Source of the DNA: Sphingomonas aurea
Lineage (GTDB): Bacteria > Pseudomonadota > Alphaproteobacteria > Sphingomonadales > Sphingomonadaceae
Length of the DNA: 64,000 nucleotides
Assembly: GCF_030678875.1 (NCBI RefSeq)
Contig: NZ_JAUUDS010000008.1
Span: 1 to 64,000 of the forward strand
Direction of reading: 5' to 3'
Both the position numbers and the translations under genes were made by a program. The notes beneath the pieces are model-generated. The model was given only the letters and a program-made list of their open reading frames with translations, searched no databases and was not told the origin of the DNA. Below are positions 1-8,410 of this stretch, in pieces. Position 1 is the stretch's first letter. The number at the start of each line of letters is the position of its first letter.

Positions 1-240
1 GTTGGGCAGGGTGCCGAAGCTCCACGCCGCATCGGGCTCGATATCGCTGCCCTTGTACAGCCAGGCGCTGGTGTCGAGCGGCACCGGCGCCGGAGCGACC
101 GGTGCCGGTGCCGGTGCCGGCTTGGCGGGCGCGACCTTCGCCTTGGGCGGCGGTGCGACCGGCCGGCCGTGAAGCGGCGCGGTCGACAGCAGGAGGAGGG
201 GGATCAGGGAAACGCGAAACGCGCGCGATACAGACGCCAT
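1..240 (-). CDS. M16 (insulinase/pitrilysin-like) peptidase, N-terminal fragment
   Basis: This is the first 80 codons of a gene that continues past the left edge. The ATG lies at 238-240 on the minus strand. It begins with a signal peptide (basic start, hydrophobic core VSLIPLLLLSTA) and is followed by a low-complexity Ala-Pro linker near residues 33-50. The segment WSFGTLPN after the linker resembles the entry of the first M16 domain, where the family usually reads W-x-x-G-x-LPNGL-x-Y. If so, the product is a secreted or periplasmic zinc peptidase. The HxxEH zinc motif would lie outside the window, so the assignment rests on the entry motif and architecture alone. It is transcribed away from the NifU gene to its right. 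Confidence 0.6.
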   Translation of the reverse strand, partial: MASVSRAFRVSLIPLLLLSTAPLHGRPVAPPPKAKVAPAKPAPAPAPVAPAPVPLDTSAWLYKGSDIEPDAAWSFGTLPN

Positions 241-387
241 GCGCCGCCATGTAGCGTGCCGGATGCGTGGCCGCCAGTTCTCCCGGTCCCGCCGGCTCGT
301 CGTCATGCCGGACGGGAGCGCAAACGCGACGCATCGTTTCCCCTCACGCGCCTTGATCCCCCGCCCCCCATCCTCCACATGGCGGCC

Positions 388-963
388 ATGCTGATCGAGA
401 CAGAAACCACGCCCAACCCGGCGACGCTCAAATTCCTGCCGGGCCGCACCGTGATGGACGCCGGCACCCGCGACTTCGCGACGCCCGAAGAGGCGGAGGC
501 GAGCCCGCTGGCCGAGGCGCTGTTCGGGCTGGGCGACGTGACCGGCGTGTTCTTCGGCCGCGACTTCATCTCGGTCACCGCCGGACCGGGCAGCGACTGG
601 CGCGACCTGAAGCCGGACGTGCTGTCGGTGCTGCTCGACCATTTCAGCGCCCATATGCCGCTGTTCCGCCAGACCGGCGCCGGCTTCTCGGTCCCCCCTG
701 CCGACGAGGACGTGCCGACCGACGATCCTGCCGATGCGGAGATCGTCGCCCAGATCCGCGAGCTGATCGACACGCGCGTGCGGCCCGCGGTGGCGAACGA
801 CGGCGGCGACATCGTCTATCGCGGCTTCGACAAGGGCAAGGTGTACCTGCGGATGCAGGGCGCGTGCGCCGGCTGCCCCTCGTCCAGCGCGACGCTGAAG
901 AACGGCATCGAGCAGCTGCTGCGCTATTATGTTCCCGAAGTCACCGAAGTGAGGGCCGTCTGA
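388..963 (+). CDS. NifU-family iron-sulfur scaffold protein
   Basis: The protein (191 aa) has an N-terminal Nfu-N domain (residues about 1-90, starting MLIETE and containing NPATLKFLPG) and a C-terminal NifU-like domain with the motif CAGC that binds or transfers an Fe-S cluster. Family members hold a 4Fe-4S cluster and deliver it to cytosolic target proteins. I chose the ATG at 388 because the family starts at MLIETE; an in-frame ATG at 379 would add three residues, and neither has a clear Shine-Dalgarno sequence. The stop overlaps the start of the next gene by one base (TGATG), so the two are probably translated together. Confidence 0.9.
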   Translation: MLIETETTPNPATLKFLPGRTVMDAGTRDFATPEEAEASPLAEALFGLGDVTGVFFGRDFISVTAGPGSDWRDLKPDVLSVLLDHFSAHMPLFRQTGAGFSVPPADEDVPTDDPADAEIVAQIRELIDTRVRPAVANDGGDIVYRGFDKGKVYLRMQGACAGCPSSSATLKNGIEQLLRYYVPEVTEVRAV

Positions 964-1568
964 TGGCTACGGCATTCGACACCCCGCTTGACCAGGCGGC
1001 GCTCGACCAGCTGTTCGTGGAGGCGCGGACCTTCAACCACTATACCGACCGCCCCGTGTCGGAGGCGGACCTGCGCGCGATCTGGGACCTGACGAAGATG
1101 GGGCCGACCTCGGCCAACCAGCTGCCGGCGCGCTTCGTCTGGTGCACCAGCCCGGAGGCGAAGGAGCGGCTCGCCCTCTGTGCCAGCGACAGCAACGCCG
1201 ACAAGATCCGCGCCGCGCCCGTCTCTTTGGTGATCGGCATGGACACCGAGTTCCACGAATATTTGCCGCAGCTCTTCCCGCATGCCGATGCCAAGAGCTG
1301 GTTCGACGGCAATCGCGAGCTGCGCGAGGCATCCGCCTTTCGCAACTCGTCGCTTCAGGGCGGCTATTTCATTCTCGCGGCGCGCGCGCTGGGGTTCGGC
1401 ACCGGGCCGATGTCGGGCTTCGACGCGGGCGCGGTGGACAAGGCGTTCTTCGCCGACCAGCCGTCGGTGCGGACCAATTTCATCGCCACGCTCGGCCATG
1501 GCGACACCGCCAAGCTGCACGACCGTTCGCCGCGGCCCGCGTTCGAGACGTTCAACCGCATCGTCTGA
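963..1568 (+). CDS. RutE/HadB-like nitroreductase, probable malonic semialdehyde reductase
   Basis: A 201-residue flavin nitroreductase-fold protein. The N-terminal half has the pattern TKMGPTSANQLPARF seen in the RutE/HadB branch, and the C-terminal half has ALGFGTGPMSGFD, the usual loop near the FMN pocket. RutE reduces malonic semialdehyde to 3-hydroxypropionate in pyrimidine breakdown, but no other rut genes are near, so the true substrate is open. FMN and NAD(P)H use is known for the family and is not visible here. The start overlaps the NifU stop by one base and tsaB follows after 16 bases, which suggests one transcript. Confidence 0.85.
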   Translation: MATAFDTPLDQAALDQLFVEARTFNHYTDRPVSEADLRAIWDLTKMGPTSANQLPARFVWCTSPEAKERLALCASDSNADKIRAAPVSLVIGMDTEFHEYLPQLFPHADAKSWFDGNRELREASAFRNSSLQGGYFILAARALGFGTGPMSGFDAGAVDKAFFADQPSVRTNFIATLGHGDTAKLHDRSPRPAFETFNRIV

Positions 1569-1584
1569 CCGGCACCGAAGCCCC

Positions 1585-2208
1585 GTGCGCACGCTGGTCA
1601 TCGACACCGCCACCGCCGCCTGCTCGGTCGCGCTGGTTGAGGACGGGCGCGTGATCGCGGCGCGCCACGAGGTCGTCGGGCGTGGCCATGCCGAGCGGCT
1701 GGTGCCGATGATCGCAGAGCTGCCGAACGGCGGCCGGGCCGACCGGCTGCTGGTCGATATCGGCCCCGGCAGCTTCACCGGCGTGCGGGTCGGCATTGCC
1801 GCGGCGCGCGGACTGGCGCTGGGCTGGGCGGTGCCGGTCCGCGGCTTCTCGTCGCTCGCGCTGGTTGCCGCCGCCGCGCTCGCCCGCACCCCGCGGGACG
1901 CGATTGCGGCGGTGCTGGAAGCAGGGCATGGCGAGCTGTTCATGCAGATCTTCGACGCCGCCCTGACCCCGCTCTGCGACCCTGTCTCGCTGCCGCCGGC
2001 GATGGCGGCGGCGCGGATCGGTGCGACGGCGCTGGTCGGCAGCGGGTCGGACCGGCTCGCCGGGCTGCTGCCGCCGGGCGAGGACGCACTGCCCGACGCG
2101 CGCGACATCGCCCTGTTGCCCCCTGCCCTCATCGATCTCGACCCCCGCCCGCTCTACGGCCGCGCACCCGACGCAAAGCTGCCGGCGGCGAAGGCGGCGC
2201 GGGCATGA
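1585..2208 (+). CDS. tsaB: tRNA threonylcarbamoyladenosine biosynthesis protein TsaB
   Basis: TsaB (207 aa) is the partner of TsaD and TsaE in making t6A at position 37 of ANN-decoding tRNAs. It starts at GTG with the ASKHA-type first strand LVIDTATAACSVAL and carries the family motif GPGSFTGVRVG near residue 57. No ATG gives a full N-terminus, so the GTG at 1585 is the sensible start. The stop overlaps the rimI start (ATGA), an arrangement that is very common for tsaB-rimI. Confidence 0.92.
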   Translation: MRTLVIDTATAACSVALVEDGRVIAARHEVVGRGHAERLVPMIAELPNGGRADRLLVDIGPGSFTGVRVGIAAARGLALGWAVPVRGFSSLALVAAAALARTPRDAIAAVLEAGHGELFMQIFDAALTPLCDPVSLPPAMAAARIGATALVGSGSDRLAGLLPPGEDALPDARDIALLPPALIDLDPRPLYGRAPDAKLPAAKAARA

Positions 2209-2672
2209 GCACGCGCAGCCTGATGCTGCGCCCCGGCGACGCGCGCAACGTCGCGGTCGTCGATGCACTGATGGCCGCCGCGTTCGACGCGCGATATGGC
2301 GAGGCGTGGACGCGCAGCCAGTGCCTGGGCGTGCTCGCCATGCCGGGCGTGCAACTGCTCCTCGCCTATGACGCCGACGATCCCGCCGGCTTCGCGCTGA
2401 CCCGCACGATCATGGACGAGGCGGAGCTGCTGCTGCTCGCCGTCGCGCCGGAGCATCGCCGCCGCGGCGTCGGCGGCGCGCTGCTCCGCTCGGTCATCGC
2501 CGACTGCCGCGACGTCGGCGCGGCCAAGCTGCATCTCGAGGTGCGCGGGGGCAATCCGGCTGCGCAGCTGTACGAAGGCGCCGGTTTCGAAAAGGTCGGC
2601 GAGCGCCGCGGCTATTATCGCGGGCGCGACGGCAAGCAGTACGACGCCCACACCTATTCGCGGGCGCTGTAG
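2205..2672 (+). CDS. rimI: Ribosomal protein S18-alanine N-acetyltransferase (GNAT)
   Basis: This 155-residue GNAT acetyltransferase has the acetyl-CoA-binding motif RRRGVGGALL in the middle and the C-terminal block NPAAQLYEGAGFEKVGERRGYY, which is characteristic of RimI. RimI acetylates the N-terminal alanine of ribosomal protein S18; in some bacteria it has wider N-terminal targets. It overlaps tsaB by four bases (ATGA), which supports coupled translation. A 148-base gap with a possible operator follows before the Fur-family gene. Confidence 0.88.
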   Translation: MSTRSLMLRPGDARNVAVVDALMAAAFDARYGEAWTRSQCLGVLAMPGVQLLLAYDADDPAGFALTRTIMDEAELLLLAVAPEHRRRGVGGALLRSVIADCRDVGAAKLHLEVRGGNPAAQLYEGAGFEKVGERRGYYRGRDGKQYDAHTYSRAL

Positions 2673-2750
2673 CGCCTTCCGCTTCGTCGCCGACGCTGAC
2701 GGACGACTATGATGTCCCGTCATGACAATGCGGATCCGCCAAAACGCTTA

Positions 2751-2776
2751 TTGCGAGTCGGTATCCCTTTTCGCAA
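2751..2776. promoter_or_regulatory. Possible operator upstream of the Fur-family gene (TTGCGA-N14-TCGCAA)
   Basis: The arms TTGCGA (2751-2756) and TCGCAA (2771-2776) form a perfect inverted repeat around a 14-base spacer, 45 bases before the regulator's start codon. Alphaproteobacterial Fur-type sites often contain TGCGA/TCGCA-like half-sites, so autoregulation is possible. The spacer is longer than in a classic Fur box and I could not test how often this pattern occurs elsewhere. Confidence 0.35.
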
Positions 2777-2820
2777 CAAGCGATCGCGCCTACATGGGGC
2801 GGACGAGAAGGGGACGGCCC

Positions 2821-3243
2821 ATGGCGCGCAAGATCGATCTGGAAGCATTGTGCAATCAAAAGGGGCTGCGCATCACCGAGCAGCGCCGCGTGATCGCGCG
2901 CGTCCTGTCCGAGGCGGAGGATCATCCCGACGTCGAGAAGGTGTATGAACGCGCCTCCGCCATCGACAAGGGCATCTCGATCGCCACCGTCTATCGCACC
3001 GTCCGCCTGTTCGAGGAGGCGGGCATCCTCGACCGCCACGATTTCGGTGACGGCCGCGCGCGCTACGAACCCTCGCCCGAGGCGCATCACGACCATCTGA
3101 TCGACGTCGAGACGGGCCGCGTGCTCGAATTCGTCGACCCGGAGCTGGAGCAGCTGCAAAAGGCGATCGCCGAGCGTCTGGGCTTCCGCTTGGTCGACCA
3201 CCGGATGGAACTCTACGGCGTCAGCCTCGACCGCAAGAACTGA
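2821..3243 (+). CDS. Fur-family metal-responsive transcriptional regulator
   Basis: A 140-residue Fur protein. It has an N-terminal winged helix (residues about 12-75, with GLRITEQRRVIARVL and ISIATVYRTVRLFEEAG) and a C-terminal dimerisation/metal domain with the block EAHHDHLIDVETG that supplies histidine and glutamate metal ligands. It has no CxxC zinc motifs, like the Fur/Mur proteins of alphaproteobacteria. I chose the ATG at 2821 because upstream in-frame ATGs (2722 and 2794) would add a tail unlike Fur. It could act as Fur (iron) or Mur (manganese); the sequence alone does not decide. Confidence 0.9.
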   Translation: MARKIDLEALCNQKGLRITEQRRVIARVLSEAEDHPDVEKVYERASAIDKGISIATVYRTVRLFEEAGILDRHDFGDGRARYEPSPEAHHDHLIDVETGRVLEFVDPELEQLQKAIAERLGFRLVDHRMELYGVSLDRKN

Positions 3244-3271
3244 CGGTCGCGCGCGCGGTCCCGCTCCGGTG

Positions 3272-3985
3272 ATGCGGCTGGCCGCCCGCCTATCGCTGCT
3301 GGCGACGCTGCTCCTCGCGCTGCTGCCGCTGCATGGCCTGTGGCGGCTGTTCCGCCTGCCCTCTCCCTGGCCGCGCCGGTTCCTCGCTGCTTCGGCGCGG
3401 ATCATGGGCGCACGGGCGCGGGTGGTCGGCACGCCGCTGACCCGCGACACGGTGATCCTCGCCAACCATCTCAGCTGGATGGACATCCTGCTCTTGGCCG
3501 GCAGCACCGGCGCGACCTTCGTCGCGACCGACGATCTGCGCCGGGCGCCGCTGGTCGGCTGGCTCGCCTCGCTGAACGCGACGATCTTCGTCGCGCGCGG
3601 CAACCGCATGGGCGTCGGGGATCAGGTGGCGGCAGTGCGCGCAGCGCTCGGCCCGCGCCCGGTGGCGATCTTTCCGGAGGGGACGACCGGCGATGGCGCC
3701 CGACTGCTCCCGTTCAAGCCCGCGCTGCTCGCCGCGCTCGACCCGCCGGTGCCGGGATTGCAGGTCCAGCCGGTGCGGATCGATTACGGCGCGGCGACGG
3801 GCGAACTCGCCTGGGTGGGGGCCGAGCGCGGCATCGACCATGCCCGCCGCGTCCTGCGGCGGCGCGGCAGCTTCGTGGCGACCCTCCGCTTCGCCGAACC
3901 CTTCCACCCCGCTGGCGATCGCAAGGTCATCGCCGCCGAGGCGCGGCGTCGGATCGAGGCGCTGGTCGTTCAGCCGAACGTATAG
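3272..3985 (+). CDS. 1-acyl-sn-glycerol-3-phosphate acyltransferase (PlsC-like)
   Basis: This 237-residue protein has an N-terminal membrane segment (residues about 5-22) and the two hallmarks of the PlsC family: H-x4-D at H66/D71 (within NHLSWMD) and FPEGTT at residues 134-139. The enzyme adds the second acyl chain to lysophosphatidic acid at the cytoplasmic face of the inner membrane. It may instead be a lysophospholipid or ornithine-lipid acyltransferase. A GTG lies immediately before the ATG at 3272; the ATG is preferred. The last 16 bases overlap the end of the convergent outer membrane protein gene. Confidence 0.87.
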   Translation: MRLAARLSLLATLLLALLPLHGLWRLFRLPSPWPRRFLAASARIMGARARVVGTPLTRDTVILANHLSWMDILLLAGSTGATFVATDDLRRAPLVGWLASLNATIFVARGNRMGVGDQVAAVRAALGPRPVAIFPEGTTGDGARLLPFKPALLAALDPPVPGLQVQPVRIDYGAATGELAWVGAERGIDHARRVLRRRGSFVATLRFAEPFHPAGDRKVIAAEARRRIEALVVQPNV

Positions 3986-4761
3986 GTCAGCGCGACGCCG
4001 CCCGAGATCTGGTTGCGCGAGCCATAGTCGCGCACCACCGGCGAGCGGCCGGAATCGTCGATCAGCCGATCGTATTTGGCGAAGCCGTACACCCCCCAGC
4101 GTCCGCCGAGCTGGCGCAGCACGCTGGCCGCGCCGCCGATCGCCTGCGCGCCGCCCCGGGGATCATAGGCGGGAATGCCCGCCGCCGCTGCATCGCTCGG
4201 CGCGACCCCGTAATAGGCACGGTTGTACTTCGCGTTGGACAGGGTCAGGCGCGGCCCGACCGAGAAGAGCCAGCGATCGGCGTCGCGCGCGATATAGTCG
4301 GCGCTCACCACCCCGATCAGCCCCTTGTGCCCGCCGATACCCTGGCGGGCCTCGGCGCGCACGCGCAGGTTCGGGCTGACCATATACCCGACCGCCGCGC
4401 CCAATTCGACCGTGAAGCCCACCCGCGGCAGCGCCCCGTCGGTGTCGCGCCGCCGCCGGCTGCCCTGCAGCGTGTAGGCCGGGCCGAGGGTGAAGCCGTT
4501 GCGACGCAGGATCGAGAAGCCGCCGCTCTCGTCCGGTGCCTCGAAGGTGAAGGGCGCATCGCCGCGGATGCGATCGACGTTGATGATCGGGAACACGCTG
4601 CTGCTGTCGGCGCCCGGATAGCGCGGCGCGATCTGCGGCCCCAGCATCACCCGCGTCCGGTGCGGCAGCTTGGGCGCATCGTCGTCCTGCTGCGCCAGGG
4701 CCGGGGTCGCCGTCAGGGCGAGGATCAGCGGGGCGCAGGCGCCGCGAATAAGACGAGTCAT
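3970..4761 (-). CDS. MipA/OmpV-family outer membrane protein
   Basis: The 263-residue product begins with a clear signal peptide (cleavage probably after TPALA) and has alternating beta-strand patterns with aromatic girdles, ending in ...ALTYTFG with C-terminal Phe as second last residue. Segments such as VMLGPQIAPRYPGADSS and FTLGPAYTLQG match the MipA/OmpV family, barrels that interact with peptidoglycan synthesis machinery or scaffold murein hydrolases. It is encoded on the opposite strand to its neighbours and is probably a single-gene transcript. Its exact role here is unknown. Confidence 0.85.
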   Translation of the reverse strand: MTRLIRGACAPLILALTATPALAQQDDDAPKLPHRTRVMLGPQIAPRYPGADSSSVFPIINVDRIRGDAPFTFEAPDESGGFSILRRNGFTLGPAYTLQGSRRRRDTDGALPRVGFTVELGAAVGYMVSPNLRVRAEARQGIGGHKGLIGVVSADYIARDADRWLFSVGPRLTLSNAKYNRAYYGVAPSDAAAAGIPAYDPRGGAQAIGGAASVLRQLGGRWGVYGFAKYDRLIDDSGRSPVVRDYGSRNQISGGVALTYTFG

Positions 4762-4842
4762 TCCCGCACGATACACCAAAGGCGCAACGCCGCCAGAGCC
4801 CGCGGACTGGCGGCAGACGGCCGGCTGCGGTAAGGCGCGCGG

Positions 4843-6150
4843 ATGAAGCCCGCCCCCAAGACCTTTCACGTCAAGTCGTTCGGCTGCCAGATGAACGTCT
4901 ATGACGGCGAGCGCATGGCCGAACTGATGACCGCGCAGGGACTGACCGCCACGACGGATGCGGGTGAGGCCGATCTGGTTGTCCTCAACACCTGCCACAT
5001 CCGCGAGAAGGCCACCGACAAGGTCTATTCGGACATCGGCCGGCTCCGCAAGGGCGGGCGGTCGCCGATGATCGCGGTCGCCGGCTGCGTCGCGCAGGCG
5101 GAAGGGGAAGAGATCGTCGCCCGCGCCAAGGTCGACGTTGTGGTCGGCCCGCAGGCCTATCACAACCTGCCCGAACTGGTGGCGAAGGCCGCGGCGGGGG
5201 CGCCGGCGCTCGACACCGATATGCCGCTCGCCTCGAAGTTCGGGCACCTGCCCGCGCGGCGCCGGGTCGGCCCATCCGCGTTCCTGACCGTGCAGGAGGG
5301 GTGCGACAAGTTCTGCACCTACTGCGTCGTGCCCTATACCCGGGGCGCCGAGATCAGCCGGCCCTTCGATGCGATCGTCGACGAGGCGCGGGCGCTGGTC
5401 GATGCCGGCGCACGCGAGATCACGCTGCTCGGCCAGAACGTCAACGCGTGGAGCGACGACGCACGCGGGCTGCACGACCTGATCCGCGCGATCGATCGCA
5501 TCCCCGGCCTTGCCCGCATCCGCTACACCACCAGCCATCCCAACGACATGACGCAGGGGCTGATCGACGCGCACGGCGATGTCGAAAGCCTGATGCCCTA
5601 TCTGCACCTGCCGGTGCAGTCGGGCTCGACCGGCATTTTGAAGGCGATGAACCGCAGCCACGGCCGCGACGATTATCTCCGCCTGCTCGACCGCGTCCGC
5701 GCGGTCCGGCCCGACATCGCCCTGTCGGGCGACTTCATCGTCGGCTTCCCCGGCGAGAGCGAGCGGGACTTCGCCGACACGCTCAGCCTGGTCGACGCGG
5801 TCGGCTATGCCCAGGCGTTCAGCTTCAAGTACAGCCCCCGCCCCGGCACCCCCGCCGCGACGATGGCGGACGAGGTGCCCGCGGCGATCATGGACGAGCG
5901 GCTCCAGCGGCTCCAGGCCGCGCTCGGCCGCGACCAGCAGGCGTTCAACCGCGCGAGCGTCGGGCGGACCTGCACGATTCTGGTCGAGCGGCCGGGCAAG
6001 CTGCCCGGCCAGATGCTCGGCAAGTCGCCCTGGCTCCAGTCGGTCCATGTCATCGGCCCTCATGCGATCGGCGACCTGGTAGAGGTCGAACTGACCGCCG
6101 CCGGGCCCGTTTCGCTGACCGGCGTCGCCCGCGTGTCCCAAGCCGCCTGA
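4843..6150 (+). CDS. miaB: tRNA-2-methylthio-N6-dimethylallyladenosine synthase MiaB
   Basis: A 435-residue radical SAM methylthiotransferase that converts i6A37 to ms2i6A37 in tRNA. The N-terminal UPF0004 domain carries the auxiliary-cluster cysteines C15, C51 and C82. The radical SAM domain carries C154-x3-C158-x2-C161 (CDKFCTYC), and a TRAM domain ends the protein. The length is normal and all six cluster cysteines are present. It opens the conserved series miaB-phoH-ybeY-corC. Confidence 0.95.
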   Translation: MKPAPKTFHVKSFGCQMNVYDGERMAELMTAQGLTATTDAGEADLVVLNTCHIREKATDKVYSDIGRLRKGGRSPMIAVAGCVAQAEGEEIVARAKVDVVVGPQAYHNLPELVAKAAAGAPALDTDMPLASKFGHLPARRRVGPSAFLTVQEGCDKFCTYCVVPYTRGAEISRPFDAIVDEARALVDAGAREITLLGQNVNAWSDDARGLHDLIRAIDRIPGLARIRYTTSHPNDMTQGLIDAHGDVESLMPYLHLPVQSGSTGILKAMNRSHGRDDYLRLLDRVRAVRPDIALSGDFIVGFPGESERDFADTLSLVDAVGYAQAFSFKYSPRPGTPAATMADEVPAAIMDERLQRLQAALGRDQQAFNRASVGRTCTILVERPGKLPGQMLGKSPWLQSVHVIGPHAIGDLVEVELTAAGPVSLTGVARVSQAA

Positions 6151-6217
6151 TCGCGCTTCCCTTTCGCCCGCGCGCACCCCACATTCGCTGGACGAATCGT
6201 GGACGCGAAAGGACCGC

Positions 6218-7213
6218 ATGAGCCGTAAGCCACTCCCCGCCCGGGCGGGTGAACGATCCCGGGTCGAGGTGCTGTTCGACCGACCGCAGGCGCTGGCGCA
6301 GCTGTTCGGCCAATATGACCAGAACCTGGTGGCGCTGGAAAACCGGCTGGGCGTCTACATCACCGCGCGCGGCAACAAGGTCGGGCTGGAGGGCACGGCC
6401 GAGCAGGTGGCGCTGGCGCGCGACGTGCTGCACGACCTGTACCACCGCATCCAGCGCGGCGAGCAGGTCGATACCGGGCTGGTCGACGCCTCGATCGCGA
6501 TGGCATCCGAGCCGACGCTCGACGGCATCGTCTCGGCCGAGCGCGGCCAGGGGCCGGGCATCATGATCCGCACCCGCAAGAAGACGATCGTGCCGCGCAC
6601 GCCCGCCCAGGCGCACTATATGCGCGAATTGGTGTCGCACGACATGATCTTCGCGCTGGGGCCGGCGGGTACCGGCAAGACCTATATCGCAGTCGCCCAG
6701 GCGGTGGCGCAGCTCATCACCGGCAGCGTCCAGCGGCTGATCCTGTCGCGCCCGGCGGTCGAGGCGGGCGAGAAGCTCGGCTTCCTGCCCGGGGACATGA
6801 AGGAGAAGGTCGATCCCTATCTCCGCCCGCTCTACGACGCGCTCTACGACTGCCTGCCCGCCGAGCAGGTGGAACGGCGGATCGCCAGCGGCGAGATCGA
6901 GATCGCACCGATTGCCTTCATGCGCGGCCGCACGCTGGCGGACGCCTTTGTCATCCTCGACGAGGCGCAGAACACGACGCCGGCGCAGATGAAGATGTTC
7001 CTGACCCGCTTCGGCCAGAACAGCCGCATGGTGGTGTGCGGCGATCCCAATCAGGTCGACCTGCCCGGCGGCGTCGCCGCGTCGGGGCTCGCCGACGCGG
7101 TCAGGCGACTGGAAGGGGTCGAGGGCATCAGCATGAGCCGCTTCACCGCCGCCGACGTGGTGCGCCATCCGATTGTCGGGCGCATCGTCGAGGCGTATGA
7201 GGGGGCTGGTTGA
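6218..7213 (+). CDS. PhoH-family ATPase (YbeZ-like)
   Basis: A 331-residue PhoH/YbeZ protein. It has an N-terminal KH-like region, the Walker A motif GPAGTGKT at residues 148-155 and the Walker B block VILDEAQN near residue 250, followed by the family-typical GDPNQVDLP. YbeZ is an RNA-binding ATPase that works with YbeY in rRNA processing and ribosome quality control; ybeY lies just downstream but is separated here by a toxin-antitoxin pair. A run of AAAGG-type bases before the ATG at 6218 gives a plausible ribosome binding site. Confidence 0.92.
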   Translation: MSRKPLPARAGERSRVEVLFDRPQALAQLFGQYDQNLVALENRLGVYITARGNKVGLEGTAEQVALARDVLHDLYHRIQRGEQVDTGLVDASIAMASEPTLDGIVSAERGQGPGIMIRTRKKTIVPRTPAQAHYMRELVSHDMIFALGPAGTGKTYIAVAQAVAQLITGSVQRLILSRPAVEAGEKLGFLPGDMKEKVDPYLRPLYDALYDCLPAEQVERRIASGEIEIAPIAFMRGRTLADAFVILDEAQNTTPAQMKMFLTRFGQNSRMVVCGDPNQVDLPGGVAASGLADAVRRLEGVEGISMSRFTAADVVRHPIVGRIVEAYEGAG

Positions 7214-7220
7214 CGCGGCG

Positions 7221-7248
7221 AATATCCTCTCCTAGCCTGAAGGATATT
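7221..7248. promoter_or_regulatory. Inverted repeat AATATCCT-N12-AGGATATT before vapB
   Basis: The arms at 7221-7228 and 7241-7248 are perfectly complementary over 8 bases. The right arm contains the AGGA ribosome binding site six bases before the vapB ATG at 7251. VapB and VapBC complexes usually repress their own promoter by binding such palindromes, so this is a likely autoregulatory operator. An RNA hairpin hiding the ribosome binding site is an alternative reading. Confidence 0.6.
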
Positions 7249-7250
7249 CG

Positions 7251-7502
7251 ATGGAGCCGGTGATGGGCGCGCTGTACGTCAAGGATCACGAAGCGTTCGC
7301 GATGGCGCAGGAACTGGCGGAGAAACGCGGCCTGACCAAGGCGGCCGCGGTGAAGCTGGCGCTGGCCAATGAACTGGCGCGGGATCGTCATCGGCCCTCC
7401 CTGGTCGAGGCCGCGCGCGAGCTGCGTCGCACCTCTACCCTGCCCCGGGAAAACAGCGGCATCGCCGACAAGGCGTTCTTCGACGATCTCTACGACCAGT
7501 GA
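7251..7502 (+). CDS. vapB: VapB-type antitoxin
   Basis: This 83-residue protein has a short DNA-binding N-terminus (YVKDHEAFAMAQELAEKRGLTKAAAVKLAL), typical of VapB transcription-factor-like antitoxins. The C-terminal tail, rich in charged residues and ending DKAFFDDLYDQ, would wrap the toxin. A good AGGA site six bases upstream supports ATG 7251, although ATG 7263 is possible. The gene sits 37 bases after phoH and ends next to the toxin. It is named from context and fold pattern, not from a search. Confidence 0.82.
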   Translation: MEPVMGALYVKDHEAFAMAQELAEKRGLTKAAAVKLALANELARDRHRPSLVEAARELRRTSTLPRENSGIADKAFFDDLYDQ

Positions 7503-7507
7503 GCGCC

Positions 7508-7903
7508 ATGTTCGTCGATGCGTCGGCACTGACCTCGATCGTGGTGGGTGAAAAGGATGCGGATGACCTGACCGAGCGATTGCAGGACTTCACGCCCCGC
7601 ATCACCAGTCCTGTCGCACTCTGGGAAACGACGCTCGCCGTGGCGCGGATCAAGCAGGTGCCGCTCGACCTCGGGCGGCGCGAGGTCGAGCGTTTTCTGG
7701 TAACGCTCGGCATCGGTGTCGAGCCGATCGACCTGACCGTCGCCGATGAGGCGATCCGCGCCCACGCGCTTTACGGCAAGGGCACCGGCCACAAAGCCGG
7801 CCTCAACATGGGCGATTGCTTCGCCTATGCCTGTGCGCGAACCAATCACGCGCGTCTGCTTTATAAGGGCGACGACTTCCTGCACACGGACCTTGGCCGA
7901 TGA
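7508..7903 (+). CDS. vapC: VapC-type PIN-domain ribonuclease toxin
   Basis: A 131-residue PIN-domain protein. The predicted Mg2+-binding acidic residues are all present: D4 in MFVDAS, E40 in ALWETT, D103 in GDCFAYA and D122/D123 near the end. VapC toxins cut tRNA or rRNA when the antitoxin is lost. A GTG at 7499 that overlaps the vapB stop (GTGA) is an alternative start adding three residues. The 3' end overlaps the ybeY start by four bases (ATGA), so the pair is fitted tightly into the phoH-ybeY unit. Confidence 0.88.
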   Translation: MFVDASALTSIVVGEKDADDLTERLQDFTPRITSPVALWETTLAVARIKQVPLDLGRREVERFLVTLGIGVEPIDLTVADEAIRAHALYGKGTGHKAGLNMGDCFAYACARTNHARLLYKGDDFLHTDLGR

Positions 7904-8409
7904 TCCAGATCGAACTCTCCCGCGAAGCCCCCTGGCCCGAGGGCGCATGGGAGGCGCTGGCCGAGCGTGCCGCCCGGGCCGCGATCGGGCTGACCCCGCA
8001 CGGCCCGCTCCTGAACACGTCAGCGAGCGTCGAGATCAGCGTGCGGCTGACCTCGGACGAAGAGGTCCGCACCCTCAACCATCAGTATCGCGGCAAGGAC
8101 AAGGCGACCAACGTCCTCTCCTTTCCGATGGTCCAGCCCGACCTGATCGACACGGTCAGCCAGAATTCCGACGATGGCGAACTGCTGCTCGGCGACATCG
8201 TGCTGGCGCACGGCGTCTGCGTCGCCGAGGCGGCGGAGCGTGGCATCGCCGTGGAGGCGCACGCCACGCATCTACTGGTGCACGGCACGCTCCACCTGCT
8301 AGGCTATGACCATCTGGACGACGACGAGGCGGAGGCGATGGAGGAGATCGAGCGGCAGGCGCTCGGCCAACTCGGCATTGCCGACCCCTATCTGATACGC
8401 GAGGACTGA
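7900..8409 (+). CDS. ybeY: Endoribonuclease YbeY (rRNA maturation factor)
   Basis: The protein (169 aa) has the metal-binding signature HGTLHLLGYDH, with H128, H132 and H138 as zinc ligands. YbeY is a single-strand endoribonuclease needed for 16S rRNA 3'-end maturation and 70S quality control. The start overlaps the vapC stop, and the CorC-like gene begins one base after the stop. Length and motif spacing are normal. Confidence 0.95.
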   Translation: MIQIELSREAPWPEGAWEALAERAARAAIGLTPHGPLLNTSASVEISVRLTSDEEVRTLNHQYRGKDKATNVLSFPMVQPDLIDTVSQNSDDGELLLGDIVLAHGVCVAEAAERGIAVEAHATHLLVHGTLHLLGYDHLDDDEAEAMEEIERQALGQLGIADPYLIRED

Positions 8410-8410
8410 A

